DNA of 64,000 bases from Deltaproteobacteria bacterium Ga0077550 (GCA_001464385.1 LNFB01000261.1:1-64000), one strand, 5' to 3'. Counted from the first letter of the stretch, positions 16,211-25,577 are shown. Program-made: numbers and translations. The notes: generated by a model from the letters alone, not told the origin.

Positions 16211-17095
16211 ATGGAAACGCGTTGGCTCTGGTCGGTGATGGTGTTGGGACTGGGTTGTGGGGCGGCGCCGGCCAAGGACGGCCCGGAGGACCCGAGCGAG
16301 GGGGGCAGCTCCTCGGGGGATCCGAGCTCGAGCTCCGGCGACGCGGCGGACCCCGAGCCCGAGACGTCGAGCTCGGAGGGCGGCTCCGAGGAGAGCAGCT
16401 CCACGGGCTGCGGCTTCATCTGTCCCCCGGAGGTCGAGCCGGAGTGCGACCCGTGGGCGCAGGACTGTCCGACCGGGGAGAAGTGCGCCCCCTGGATCAG
16501 CGACGGCGGTAACTCCTGGGACGCGCTCAAGTGCGTGCCCATCGACGCGAACCCGGGCGAGCCCGGTGACGCGTGCACGGCCGAGGGGCTCGGCGCGTCG
16601 GGCTTCGACACGTGCGCCGGTGGATCGATGTGCTGGAACGTCGACGAGGCCGGCGCCGGGGTCTGCGTCGCCTTCTGCGACGGCTCGCCGGACAACGCGA
16701 GCTGCGCGGACGTCTCGAGCACCTGCGTCATCGCCAACGACGGTGTGTTGAACCTGTGCTTGCCGATCTGCGATCCGCTGCTGCAGGACTGCGACGGCAA
16801 CCAGGCGTGCTATCCCGTCGGCGACTCGTTCGCCTGCGGGCCCGACGTCTCGGGCGAGATGGGCCTGTTCGGGGAGCCCTGCGCCGCGATCAACACCTGC
16901 GACGCGGGCCTGTGGTGCGCGGCAGCTGGGGCCGTGCCGGGCTGCGCCGGATCGGACGGCTGCTGCACCTCCTTCTGCGACCTCGACGAGGGCGCAGCGT
17001 GCCTCGGGGCCGGTCAGGAGTGCGTCGCCTGGTTCGACGTGGGCGAGGCGCCGCCCGGCGCCGAGACGCTCGGAGCGTGCGTCATCCCGGACTGA
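16211..17095 (+). CDS. Cysteine-rich lipoprotein-like surface protein (paralogue 2)
   Basis: The 294-residue product is a paralogue of the preceding lipoprotein. Nearly every cysteine motif aligns: CDPWAQDCPTGEKCAPW, GGSMCWNVD, CDPLLQDCDGNQACYPV, DGCCTSFCDL, QECVAWFD. The linker differs and is Ser/Gly/Glu-rich (SSSGDPSSSSGD) with an extra GCGFICPP segment. The signal peptide ends in VLGLGC. This has Gly at -3, a poor lipobox, so lipidation is likely but not certain. A strong AAGGAGGG ribosome-binding site lies six bases before the ATG. The separate AT-rich upstream region implies independent control from paralogue 1. No enzymatic function can be assigned. Confidence 0.72.
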   Translation: METRWLWSVMVLGLGCGAAPAKDGPEDPSEGGSSSGDPSSSSGDAADPEPETSSSEGGSEESSSTGCGFICPPEVEPECDPWAQDCPTGEKCAPWISDGGNSWDALKCVPIDANPGEPGDACTAEGLGASGFDTCAGGSMCWNVDEAGAGVCVAFCDGSPDNASCADVSSTCVIANDGVLNLCLPICDPLLQDCDGNQACYPVGDSFACGPDVSGEMGLFGEPCAAINTCDAGLWCAAAGAVPGCAGSDGCCTSFCDLDEGAACLGAGQECVAWFDVGEAPPGAETLGACVIPD

Positions 17096-17254
17096 AGTCG
17101 CGGATGAGGTGCAGGCCCGTCTCACCCGCGACGAGGGCGAGGAACGAGACGCCCGTGCGCGGGCGAGACGGGAACGCGGTGACGCGGGAATGTGGGTGGA
17201 GCGAGACCGTGGGTAGGGATCGAGCGCGTGGGGTTGGAAGCATGGGGTTGGGGA

Positions 17255-17279
17255 ACGTGGGCACAGGACGTGCCCACGT
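17255..17279. terminator. Terminator-like hairpin between convergent genes
   Basis: A perfect 10-base inverted repeat (ACGTGGGCAC / GTGCCCACGT) with a 5-base loop sits between the convergent Cys-rich gene (ends 17095) and the minus-strand lipoprotein (ends 17301). It lacks a T-tract on either side. It may end transcription on both strands, but an operator is also possible. Confidence 0.4.
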
Positions 17280-17300
17280 CGTTGGACCTCGCCTCGACGC

Positions 17301-17927
17301 TCAGGGCCGCGCGACGTAGAACTCGAACACCGCGTCGAACACCGGGACCTGATCGGCCCGCTCGATGTGCCAGGTGAGACGAGCCTCGTTGGCGGTCTTC
17401 ACCACCGGCTCGAAGTAGAGGAAGCCGCGCATCTGCGTGCCGGGCTCGAGCATGCCCCAGGGCAGCGCGCGCGCCGGGCCGTCGCCGGGGGCGAAGAACG
17501 GCACGAAGTCGAGGGTCCGCCCGGGGTCGTAGCTGCGCTCGGCGTCGCGATCGTAGCTCGCGCTGGTGGCGTCGTTCGGCACGCGGACGAAGCTCGCGCC
17601 GACGTCGAGCAGGGCGTAGCGGAAACCGCGGGCGTCGACGAGCTCGAGGTCGCCGGGGGCGAGCCGCACCGGCGCGTCGCCCATGTTCGCGACCATCGCG
17701 TGGATCACCGTGACCTCGCTGGGGAGCGACGGCGGGTCCCCGTCCCACGCGCCCGTCGTCAGGGCGATCGTGATGCCGCTCTCGGCGTCGCGGGCGACCA
17801 GCCGGCGCTCCCCGCTGGGCGCGACGAGCTCGCCCGTGCTCGCGCAGCCCATCGCGAGTGCGCCAGCCGCCAGCGCGGCGAGCGATGCGCAGCTCGGCCG
17901 GGGTGCGTGGGGGTCCACGATCGTCAC
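17301..17927 (-). CDS. Small lipoprotein, last gene of the kinase operon
   Basis: The 208-residue product has a signal peptide with lipobox ALAMGC and then a beta-rich domain of unknown function. The pattern VTVIHAMVANMGDAPVRLAPGDLELVDARG resembles the immunoglobulin-like DUF4352-type extracellular domains, in which an N-terminal strand is followed by 'N..D.P..l...dl.l.d..G'. That comparison is my inference. The start is GTG 17927, overlapping the stop of the giant kinase gene in GTGA (17924-17927), so it is translationally coupled and probably works with the kinase, for example as an envelope sensor. Confidence 0.65.
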   Translation of the reverse strand: MTIVDPHAPRPSCASLAALAAGALAMGCASTGELVAPSGERRLVARDAESGITIALTTGAWDGDPPSLPSEVTVIHAMVANMGDAPVRLAPGDLELVDARGFRYALLDVGASFVRVPNDATSASYDRDAERSYDPGRTLDFVPFFAPGDGPARALPWGMLEPGTQMRGFLYFEPVVKTANEARLTWHIERADQVPVFDAVFEFYVARP

Positions 17928-20900
17928 GATAGCAGCGCCTCTTCGCCGCCGTCACGGAGGATCTCGCAGGCATCCGGCTGCTCGAGGTAGCCGCGGCGGA
18001 GATCCTCGTCGCGCAGATCGGCGAGCCGCGACGACACCATCTGCGCGGCCTCGTCGAGGAGCGCGCGCGCCTCGGCGACCTCGCCCTGCGCGAGCAGCAG
18101 CTTGCCGAGGTGGTGGATGGAGCGCACGCCGTCCAGCGGCGCGGCGCCGGCCCGCACGAGCGCGATCGACTCGCGCTCATGGGCGATCGCCAGGTCGATC
18201 TCGCCGTCCTCGGCGGCGAGCCGCGCGAGGACGTGGAGCGCCCGACAACGGGCCGTACGCAGGCCATGCGCCCGCGCGGTCGTGGCGACCTGCTCGGCGA
18301 TCATCTGCGCCGTGGTGCGGTCCTCCTCGGTCTTGCCGTGGACCGCCAGCGCGTTGGCGAGCCGGACGCGCGCGCGGAGCTCGATGCGGACGTCGCCACG
18401 CGAGACGGCGACGCGTGCGGCGTCCACCAGCAGGGCGCGCGCGGCCTCGAGGTCGCCGAGGTGGCCCATGACCTCGCCGAGCTGGACGATCACATCGTTG
18501 AACTCGCCCGGGTGGCCGACGGCCTCGTGGAGCTCGAGCGCCTTGCGCAAGCACCGTTCGGCGCGGCGGTACAGGCCAATCGCGGCATAGGTCGCGCCGA
18601 GGTTCGCGAGCTTGCGCCCGGTCAGGTACCGATCGCCGAGGTCGCGATCGATGAGGAGCGCGGCCTTGAAGCAGTCGACCGCCTCCTGGTAGTGCGTGCT
18701 GCGTCCGGCGACCTCGCCGAGCGCGTTGAGGAGGTTGGCCTCGAGCCGCGGGTTGCCGAGCCCGCGCGCGAGGTCGAGGGCCTCGCCGTACACGGCGCGG
18801 GCCTGCGTGAAGCGCCCGCGGCTGTTCGCGACCTGGCCGATGCCCCGCAACAGCCGGCAGCGCTGCCGTGCGCCGCGGGGTCCCGTGCCGCAGTGCACGA
18901 GCCCGCCGCGGGCGACCCGCTCGGCCTCGTCGAAGTCGCCCAGGGCGAACAGCAGCTCGCTCTGGAGCTCGGCGAGCACCGCCGAGAACGCGGCGGCCCG
19001 GGCCTCGGGCAGCGCCCCGATCCGTTCTCGCAGCCGCGGGATCAACCGCTCGCCTTGGTGGATGCGCCCGACCTCGAGGTAGAAGCGCAGCAATCGGATG
19101 GATGCGACGACCATCTTCTCGGCGTCGCCGAGGCGCTCCGCGGTGCGCAGCAGCAGGCGCACGTCGGCGCCCTGCGCCCGCCTCCGGCCCCACGCCCGCA
19201 GGATCCGCTCGCGCCGGAGCAGGGCGTCCCAGCGCCGCGGGTCGTCCTCGGGCATCACGCGGAGCGCCTGCGTCAGGTAGTAGTGGGCCTCGACGTTGCC
19301 GGCGACGTCGTACGCGCGGATCGCCGCGCGCATCGCCGGCTCGATCGCCTCGGTGCCGCGATCGGCGTTGACGAGGTGCTCGGCGATCGGCCCGTCGTCG
19401 CGCTCGGGCGAGTAGTCGAGCCGGGCGCGGCGCAGCTCGGCGGCGCGCCCGTGCAGCCGCTGGGCGGCCTCGGGTGCGATGCCGGCCTTGCACACGTCGT
19501 GGAGACTGACGGTCGCGAACCTGAAGCTCTCGTCGTGGGGCGAGGGGGTCGCGATGCGCTCGACGAAGTGGCGCGCGAGCAGGTTCTCGAGGCTGCGCGA
19601 CACGTTGCGCTCGAGTAGGTCGCCGAGCTCGTTGGGGCGGAAGTTGCGGCCGAGCAGCGCGGCGCCCTGGAGCACCTCGCGATCGCCCCGCGAGAGCTCC
19701 TCGATGCCGTCCGCGAGCGCGGCCTCGACGGAGGGCGGCACGTCGATCGCGGCCCCGCGCTGGCGCAGGCTGAGCAGCCGCCCCTGGGCGTTCCACGCGA
19801 TGACGCCGCGATCGAGCAGCGACGCCAGCACCTGCTCGATGAACAGCGGGTTGCCGCCGGTGCGGGCGAGGATCGCGTCGGCGAGCTCCCCCGCGACGGC
19901 CTCGTCCTCGAAGCGGCGGACGATGAGCTCGCGCCGGGCGTGCTCGTCGAGCTCGCCGACCTCGAGCGTCGTGACGTTGGGCTCGCGGCGGATCATCTCG
20001 ACGCGCAGGTGACCCGGCCGCCCCGTGCTGATGCCGAGGATCGGCCACGGGTGGCGCACGAGGATCCACTCGCGCAGCAGCAGCACGCTCTGCTCGTCGA
20101 GGAAGTGGATGTTCTCGAGCACGATGAGCACCGGTCGGCGCTGGGCCAGCGCGATGATCAGGCGCCGGACCAGTCGCCAGAGGCGATCGCGGCGCGTGAA
20201 CGGATCGAGCTCGCCGTCGGGCGCACCCTTGACCCCGAGCGCCGACGCGAGGGCCTCGGCCAGCATCGTCGCGTCGCCGACCCCGTGCTCCTCGAGCTTG
20301 GCGACGATCTGATCGGGCCGGGTGTCGTGCTCGATCCCGAGGAACCGCGCGAGCAGCTCGAGGAACACGCCCAGCGGCACGTTGCGTCGCGACCATGCGC
20401 CCGCCGCACGCAGCACCCAGCACGCGGTGCGCGGCAGCGACGAGATGAACCGCTCGACCAGGGCGCGCTTGCCCATGCCGGGCGATCCGAGCACGAGGAT
20501 CGCCCGCGACTCGCGGGCGCGGATGGCCTCGGCGAGGCCGTCGCGCAGCGACTTCAGCTCGAGCTCGCGACCATAGAGGACCGCGCGGCCGCCGGGGGCG
20601 AGGTGCACCCGCCGATCGGCCTCGAGCGCGGCGCCGAGCAGGGGCGCGACGTGCTCGATCTCGTGGTCGACGACGGTCGCGGTGCCGGAGAGCCCCGCGG
20701 CCGGTTCGACGAAGTTGCCGTCGCCGAACCGCCACGCGCGCGAGAGCAGCTCGACGAGGTTGCCCGAGACCATCACCGGGCCCTCGATGAAGCGACGCGC
20801 GACGTGCTCGAGCTGATCGGCGACGCCGCGGCGCAGCTCGACGAGGATGGGCCCCAGCGGGTTGCGCTGCACGACCGCCGCCGCGTTCGCCACCAAGAGG

Positions 20901-22222
20901 CCCAACCGCCACCCGGGCGCCGCCTCGCCGATGTCCTCGCGCAGCGCCAGCGCGACGCGCAGCGCTCGGTCCGCGTCGTCCGCGGTGCGCAGCAGGGTGC
21001 CGAACGCGACGATGATGCTGCGCTCGTCGAGCCGGAGCACCTGGGCGTCCCGCTTGAACGCGATGTCGCGGACCAGCGAGAAGAACCCGGTGGGTGGGCC
21101 AGAGGGCGCGCCGTCGGGCCCGGCGGGCGGCCGATCGAGCGCGGCGTAGACGACGACGACGCGCTGCGCCTCGCGGCTGGTCCGCCGTGGCATCGGGGTG
21201 CCGCCGGCGGACGCCCCGTCGCGCGTCGCGGGATCGATCGGCGCCGCGCCGGGCGAGGCGGCGCGGGCGTACTGCGCCACGAAGTTGGTGAGCACCTCGT
21301 CGTCGACCACCGGATCGGCGCGGTGGAGATACGCCGCGATGTCGCTCTGCAGCGCGCGGGCGCTCTCGTAGCGCTGATCGGGATCGCGGGCGAGCGCGCG
21401 ATCGACGATCGCGGCCAGCTCCGGTGGAACGTTCGTCGCGACCTCGGCGAGGGGCGCGAGCGGCTCGCTGCGGACGCGCTCGAGCGCTGCGACGCGGTCC
21501 TTGTCGCGGAACAGCAGCTTGCCGGTCAGCGTCTCGTAGAGCACGACGCCGAGCGAGTACACGTCCGAGCGCAGGTCGACCGAGCGGCCCGTCGCCTGCT
21601 CCGGGGACATGTACGCGACCTTGCCCTTGATGGTCTCCTCGGCGCCGCCGATCCGCCGCTCGCCGGTGCCCGGGTCCATGCGCGCCAGGGCGTGCTCGCG
21701 GGTGCGGGCGATGCCGAAGTCGAGGACCTTCACCTGGCCCGCGTAGCTCACCATGATGTTGTGCGGGCTGACGTCGCGGTGCACGATGCCGAGGGGCTGG
21801 CCGTAGTCGTCATGCTTGCGGTGCGCGTAGGCGAGGCCCGCGGACGCCTGGTGGACGATGTACGCGGCGATGACCGGCGGGAACGAGTCGCCGGCGTTTC
21901 GCACGGCGTGGAAGAGGCGCATCAGGTCGATGCCCTCGATGAGCTCCATCGCCAGGTAGAACGTGCCGTGGACCTGGCCGAAGTCGAAGACCTGGACGAT
22001 GTTGGCGTGGTTCAGCGACAGGGCGACCTTGGCCTCGTCGACGAACATCCGGGTGAACTCGCGCTGGTCGGCGAAGTCCTTGCGGATCTTCTTGATGACG
22101 ACGCGCTTGGTCAGGCCCTCGGCGACGCGGACGTTGGCGAGGTAGACCTCGGCCATGCCGCCCTCGCCGATGAGCTCGGTGAGGACGTAGCGGCCGAAGA
22201 TCTGCGGGAGGTCCTTGCTCAC
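17924..22222 (-). CDS. Ser/Thr protein kinase - cyclase-like - ATPase - TPR fusion protein
   Basis: This 1432-residue cytoplasmic signalling protein has four parts. Residues 11-300 are an intact kinase: GEGGMAEVY loop, K44, HRD at 148-150 within HRDVSPHN, DFG at 168-170, and YMSPEQ. Residues 353-500 resemble a nucleotide-cyclase/HAMP-like fold (VVVVYAALDR...ALRVALALRE) but the metal-binding aspartates are not evident, so it is probably a pseudocyclase. From residue 550 there is an AAA/STAND-type ATPase with Walker A GSPGMGKR at 579-586. The remainder is tetratricopeptide-like helical repeats. The order matches the kinase/cyclase fusion family noted near TOMM peptide loci, but no TOMM gene is present. 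The GTG start at 22222 overlaps the upstream lipoprotein stop. Confidence 0.85.
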   Translation of the reverse strand: MSKDLPQIFGRYVLTELIGEGGMAEVYLANVRVAEGLTKRVVIKKIRKDFADQREFTRMFVDEAKVALSLNHANIVQVFDFGQVHGTFYLAMELIEGIDLMRLFHAVRNAGDSFPPVIAAYIVHQASAGLAYAHRKHDDYGQPLGIVHRDVSPHNIMVSYAGQVKVLDFGIARTREHALARMDPGTGERRIGGAEETIKGKVAYMSPEQATGRSVDLRSDVYSLGVVLYETLTGKLLFRDKDRVAALERVRSEPLAPLAEVATNVPPELAAIVDRALARDPDQRYESARALQSDIAAYLHRADPVVDDEVLTNFVAQYARAASPGAAPIDPATRDGASAGGTPMPRRTSREAQRVVVVYAALDRPPAGPDGAPSGPPTGFFSLVRDIAFKRDAQVLRLDERSIIVAFGTLLRTADDADRALRVALALREDIGEAAPGWRLGLLVANAAAVVQRNPLGPILVELRRGVADQLEHVARRFIEGPVMVSGNLVELLSRAWRFGDGNFVEPAAGLSGTATVVDHEIEHVAPLLGAALEADRRVHLAPGGRAVLYGRELELKSLRDGLAEAIRARESRAILVLGSPGMGKRALVERFISSLPRTACWVLRAAGAWSRRNVPLGVFLELLARFLGIEHDTRPDQIVAKLEEHGVGDATMLAEALASALGVKGAPDGELDPFTRRDRLWRLVRRLIIALAQRRPVLIVLENIHFLDEQSVLLLREWILVRHPWPILGISTGRPGHLRVEMIRREPNVTTLEVGELDEHARRELIVRRFEDEAVAGELADAILARTGGNPLFIEQVLASLLDRGVIAWNAQGRLLSLRQRGAAIDVPPSVEAALADGIEELSRGDREVLQGAALLGRNFRPNELGDLLERNVSRSLENLLARHFVERIATPSPHDESFRFATVSLHDVCKAGIAPEAAQRLHGRAAELRRARLDYSPERDDGPIAEHLVNADRGTEAIEPAMRAAIRAYDVAGNVEAHYYLTQALRVMPEDDPRRWDALLRRERILRAWGRRRAQGADVRLLLRTAERLGDAEKMVVASIRLLRFYLEVGRIHQGERLIPRLRERIGALPEARAAAFSAVLAELQSELLFALGDFDEAERVARGGLVHCGTGPRGARQRCRLLRGIGQVANSRGRFTQARAVYGEALDLARGLGNPRLEANLLNALGEVAGRSTHYQEAVDCFKAALLIDRDLGDRYLTGRKLANLGATYAAIGLYRRAERCLRKALELHEAVGHPGEFNDVIVQLGEVMGHLGDLEAARALLVDAARVAVSRGDVRIELRARVRLANALAVHGKTEEDRTTAQMIAEQVATTARAHGLRTARCRALHVLARLAAEDGEIDLAIAHERESIALVRAGAAPLDGVRSIHHLGKLLLAQGEVAEARALLDEAAQMVSSRLADLRDEDLRRGYLEQPDACEILRDGGEEALLS

Positions 22223-22866
22223 AGCGCCTCGATCACCAGGTTGTCGAAGTGCGTCTCGGCCTCCCAGCCGGAGAACGCGAAGTGGTCGTGGCCCGGGCCG
22301 CGAAGGGGCGAGGGGTCCTCGAACTCGAGCACCGCGCGACCGTCGACCTCCCAGATGAGCTCGTTGGCCGAGCGCGTGATGGCGAAGTGATAGCGCCGCG
22401 ACGCCATCGGCATCGGCTCGCTGGCGGTCGCGCGGTCGCGGCCGTGCTCGTTGCGGCGGGCGATCACGTTCAGCGTGTTGTTCCACCCGCCGAACACGAA
22501 CACGTAGCCGGTGGCGATGTAGTTGGTCGAGGTCGCGACCGACTTGCCGTCGCCGCAGAGCTCGACCTTGACGTCGCCCTCCTCGGTGGCCGCCCAGGCG
22601 TCGAACTCGACGCGGACGTCGTCGGGCAGGGCGACGCCGAGCCACAGCGGGTGGTTGCGGAGATCGGCGAGCTTGAGCACGCCGTTCTCGAGCCGCGCTC
22701 CGTCGGCGGTCGGCGTCCACGACGCGCCGAGCTCGGTGCGCTCGAAGTCGTCGCGGAAGATCTCGGTGCCGGCCTGGCCACGGGTGCTGTAGGTCCGCGG
22801 GACCTCCTCGCACGCGCCCAGGCCGAGGGCCAGCGCGAGCGCCCCCGAGCTACCAGCGGCGCGCAT
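22219..22866 (-). CDS. Lipoprotein with concanavalin-like (LamG/DUF1080-type) domain
   Basis: The 215-residue product carries a type II signal peptide (GLGAC, about residue 19) and one jelly-roll-like domain. The segment FRDDFERTELGASWTPT...LENGVLKL is the typical opening of ConA-like glucanase/DUF1080 folds. The strand WEVDGRAVLEFEDPSPL and the closing HFDNLVIEAL are also typical. These domains usually bind carbohydrate; no catalytic glutamates can be assigned here. It overlaps the upstream kinase gene by 17 bases and shares a GTGA junction with the downstream giant kinase. It may be an envelope ligand-binding partner of the two kinases, which is inference. Confidence 0.7.
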   Translation of the reverse strand: MRAAGSSGALALALGLGACEEVPRTYSTRGQAGTEIFRDDFERTELGASWTPTADGARLENGVLKLADLRNHPLWLGVALPDDVRVEFDAWAATEEGDVKVELCGDGKSVATSTNYIATGYVFVFGGWNNTLNVIARRNEHGRDRATASEPMPMASRRYHFAITRSANELIWEVDGRAVLEFEDPSPLRGPGHDHFAFSGWEAETHFDNLVIEAL

Positions 22867-24220
22867 CGGGATCCCTGGCCAGCAACGCGAGCAGCAGATC
22901 GCGGATCGGTGCCGGCGCGTCGTCGGGCACGTGCGGTGTGGCGTCGAGTTCATCGTCGAGGCGATCGAAGGCGTCGGGCAGGGCGGTCGGGTAGAGGAGG
23001 AGCTCGAGCAGGACGACGCCCGCGCCGAAGCGGTCCGAGGCCGCGGTCGCCCGCGCGGCCCCGGCCCGGAGCTCGGGCGCAAGATAGCGCAGCGTGCCGG
23101 CCTGCGGGCTGCCGCGGGCCGGGCCGACGTCGAGGGCCACGCCGAAGTCCGCGAGCGCGACCGGAGCGCCACGAAACGCCGTACGCAACAGGATGTTGGC
23201 GGGCTTGACGTCGCGGTGGACCGCGCCGGCGGCGTGGACCGCGTCGAGCGCGTGGCGCAATTGCGCGGCGATCCGCGGGAGATCGGCGGGTCCCACGAGG
23301 CCGCGCCGCATCCCCAGCCGGAGGTTGCCCCCACGGCAGAGCTCGAGCGCGATGAGCCGGTGGCGGGGCTGCACGTCGAGCAGCGCGACCACGTAGGGGC
23401 TGCGCACGCGGGCGAGGGTCCGCGCCTCGTCGAAGAACCGGGCCTGCAGCACGCGCCCGCCCGCGGCCGGGCTGGCCTCCGCGTCGAGCAGCCGCTTGAT
23501 CGCGACGTCGCGACCGACGTGACGATCGTAGGCCTGGTACACGACCGCGTGGCGACCGCGGCCCAGCGGTCGCGAGAGCTCGTAGCGCGCGACCCCGAAG
23601 GCCTGCTGCGACTCGAGCTCCTCGAGGCCGTCGAGCAGCGACAACCCGCGGCCGACGCGGCCGGTGAGCAGGCCGCGGCGCTCGAGCGTGTCCGTCGCCT
23701 GCTGCCAGCCGCGCAGCGCCCGGGCGTGATCGATGTCGTGGGCGAGCACCGCCTCGAAGTGGCGCAGGGCCCCGGCCGCGTCGCCGCGGTCGCGCAGCTG
23801 CTCGCCGAGCAGGAGGTTGGCCTGGGCGAACAGGCCGCCGCGGACCATGCGGGTCGCGTCGGCCTCGGGCAGCGCGAGGGTGGCGTGCAGCAGTCGCACG
23901 CCGAGGTCCGGATCGATCGCGTCGAGGAGCTCGCGGGCGAGGAGCACCGCGACGTCGGCCCGAGGCCGCTCGCGCAGCGACGCGGCGAGCACCACCATCG
24001 CGCCGCGCAGGAACCCGGCGTGGCTGAGGGCCCGCAGCTCTGGATCGAGCTCGGTGACCGGCGCGTCGCGGGCGAGCGCGTCGGCGAAGGCCCCGAGCCG
24101 CGCGACCTCGTGGGGCCGCGCCGCGCCGTCGGCGAAGCGCGCGAGGGCCTCGTCCATCAGCGTCCGCAGCGGGTGCGCCGGGACGTCGCCGAGCATGCGC
24201 TGGGCCCACGGCACCGTCAT
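22850..24220 (-). CDS. Ser/Thr protein kinase with N-terminal helical repeats
   Basis: The 456-residue product has about 200 residues of TPR-like helices, then a eukaryotic-type kinase domain that runs to the very C-terminus. Catalytic features are intact: LGRGRHAVVY loop, K242 (VAIKRL), HRD at 335-337 (VHRDVKPANIL), DFG at 358-360, and GTLRYLAPE. There is no transmembrane segment after the kinase, so it is cytosolic, and the domain order is reversed relative to most PknB-like kinases. The ATG start at 24220 overlaps the stop of the TPR-FHA gene in ATGA, so the FHA protein is a likely phosphorylation partner. Confidence 0.85.
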   Translation of the reverse strand: MTVPWAQRMLGDVPAHPLRTLMDEALARFADGAARPHEVARLGAFADALARDAPVTELDPELRALSHAGFLRGAMVVLAASLRERPRADVAVLLARELLDAIDPDLGVRLLHATLALPEADATRMVRGGLFAQANLLLGEQLRDRGDAAGALRHFEAVLAHDIDHARALRGWQQATDTLERRGLLTGRVGRGLSLLDGLEELESQQAFGVARYELSRPLGRGRHAVVYQAYDRHVGRDVAIKRLLDAEASPAAGGRVLQARFFDEARTLARVRSPYVVALLDVQPRHRLIALELCRGGNLRLGMRRGLVGPADLPRIAAQLRHALDAVHAAGAVHRDVKPANILLRTAFRGAPVALADFGVALDVGPARGSPQAGTLRYLAPELRAGAARATAASDRFGAGVVLLELLLYPTALPDAFDRLDDELDATPHVPDDAPAPIRDLLLALLARDPDARRW

Positions 24221-25484
24221 CCGACCACCTCCAGCTTCAGCGGGGCGTCGCGCAGCGCGATCCGATCGCCGCGCAGCAGCTCGATGCTCGCGCCGCCGCC
24301 GAGATCGCGGCCGTCGAGCTCGACGTGGATGCCCGACCGGAAATCGAGCACGACGTAGCCGCGATCGAAGAGCACCACGGCGGGCACCTCGAGCTCCGGC
24401 GTCAGCCACAGTCGGCCGCCCTGGGGCAGCCACACGTGCGTGCGGGGATCGCCGGGCCAGACGACGACGGCCCCCGCGTCATGGCCGTCCGCGCCGCGCA
24501 CGGGTGTCACGCGGATCGCCGCGTGGCTGCCGAGGCCGAGGTCGGCCGGGCCGGGCAGGGCGATCGGCTCGCCCGCGGCCACGCACTCGCCGTCGACGAA
24601 CGTACCGACCTTCGAGCCGAGGTCGTCGACGACGACGCGCGTGCGCTCGCCCGACGCGTCGAGGCGCAGCTCGGCGTGGTGTCGCGACAGGTTCGCCGTC
24701 GGCACCACGAGCTCGGCATCCGGCGCGCGGCCGATCCGGAACCGCGGCGCGCCGCAGATGCGGGTGTGGCGATCGGCGCCCCAGCGGAACTCGACGGCGT
24801 GCGCCTGCAGCAACCGGCGCTCGAGCGCGTCGAGCCGCGCGGCGACGTGCTGCGGCGGCAGGGTGTCGCCGCGGCTGCGGCCGCGCTCGAGCAGCAGCGC
24901 GTGGGCCTCGGCGCGGCGGCCATCCCCTCGAGGCCGCGCAGCGCGGCGTCGTGGTGCTCCTTGTGCTCGAGCACCGCGAGCACGAGCTCGAGACGGGTCA
25001 CGTCGCCGCCGCGCTCGTAGGCAGCCGCGGCGCGCGTCAGGAGTCCGAGCTCCTCGTAGATCTCGCCGGCCTCGCTGCCGTGATCGGCCTCCTCGAGCGC
25101 CCGCGCGGCCTCGAGCAGCGCGCCGCGCCGCGCCGCCGGATCGCTGACCGTGTCGGCCTCGGCGAGCAACATCTCCGCGAGCGCGGCGTGGAGGAACTGC
25201 GCCTCGGGCCCCTCGCCGGGGATCCGCGCGCAGCCCTCGCGCAGGACGTCGATGCGGGCCGCCCGATCGGGCAGGCTCCGGGCGATCTCGACGCGCAGCG
25301 CGGCGGCCTGCGCGTGCTCGCCGGCGTACTCGAACACCCGCGCCGCCTCGAGCAGCTCGCCTGCCTCCTCGAGGGCCATCGCGGCGCGGAGGTCGGGTCG
25401 AAGCGTCGTGCGGCGCTTGAGCCAGCCGCGCCCGGACGCCCCGGCGCCGTCGGTGGCTGCGGCTCGCTTGGGTGGCAACACCAC
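24217..25484 (-). CDS. TPR-FHA protein, interrupted by a one-base frameshift
   Basis: Two overlapping minus-strand frames make one protein. The N-terminal part (GTG at 25484, MVLPPKRAAAT...) is made of helical repeats with the rhythm EEAGELLEAARVFEYAGEHAQAAAL. It continues to LEHKEHHDAALRGLEG near 24930. The C-terminal part, in a different frame, has an FHA domain (FRIGRAPDAELVV, LSRHHAEL, DDLGSKVGTFVDG) followed by a second beta-rich segment. The frames join if one base is added beside the four-C run at 24924-24927. That would make G4 into G5 on the coding strand and read LEGDGRRAEAH. It is the first gene of the kinase operon. It is either a sequencing or assembly error or a real inactivation. 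Confidence 0.75.
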
Positions 25485-25493
25485 GGAGAGCCC

Positions 25494-25499
25494 AGACTA
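25494..25499 (-). promoter_or_regulatory. Extended -10 element before the TPR-FHA/kinase operon
   Basis: On the minus strand TGC-TAGTCT places the hexamer at 25494-25499 with an extended TG. Nine bases separate it from the GTG at 25484. It shares a 111-base intergenic region with the divergent MoxR-vWA locus. Confidence 0.5.
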
Positions 25500-25577
25500 G
25501 CACCCCGGCACGGGCGACGGACGGCGCCACCCCGGCGCCCAAGCGGACCCGCCTTGCCGACCCCATGCGCCGACGCC

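Noticed and set aside
17924..22222. A TOMM (thiazole/oxazole peptide) biosynthesis locus suggested by the kinase/cyclase fusion
   Set aside because: No cyclodehydratase, dehydrogenase or precursor peptide gene is present in the window.
24900..24960. Programmed -1 frameshifting in the TPR-FHA gene
   Set aside because: There is no slippery heptamer or downstream pseudoknot that I can see; a lost base in a short homopolymer explains it better.
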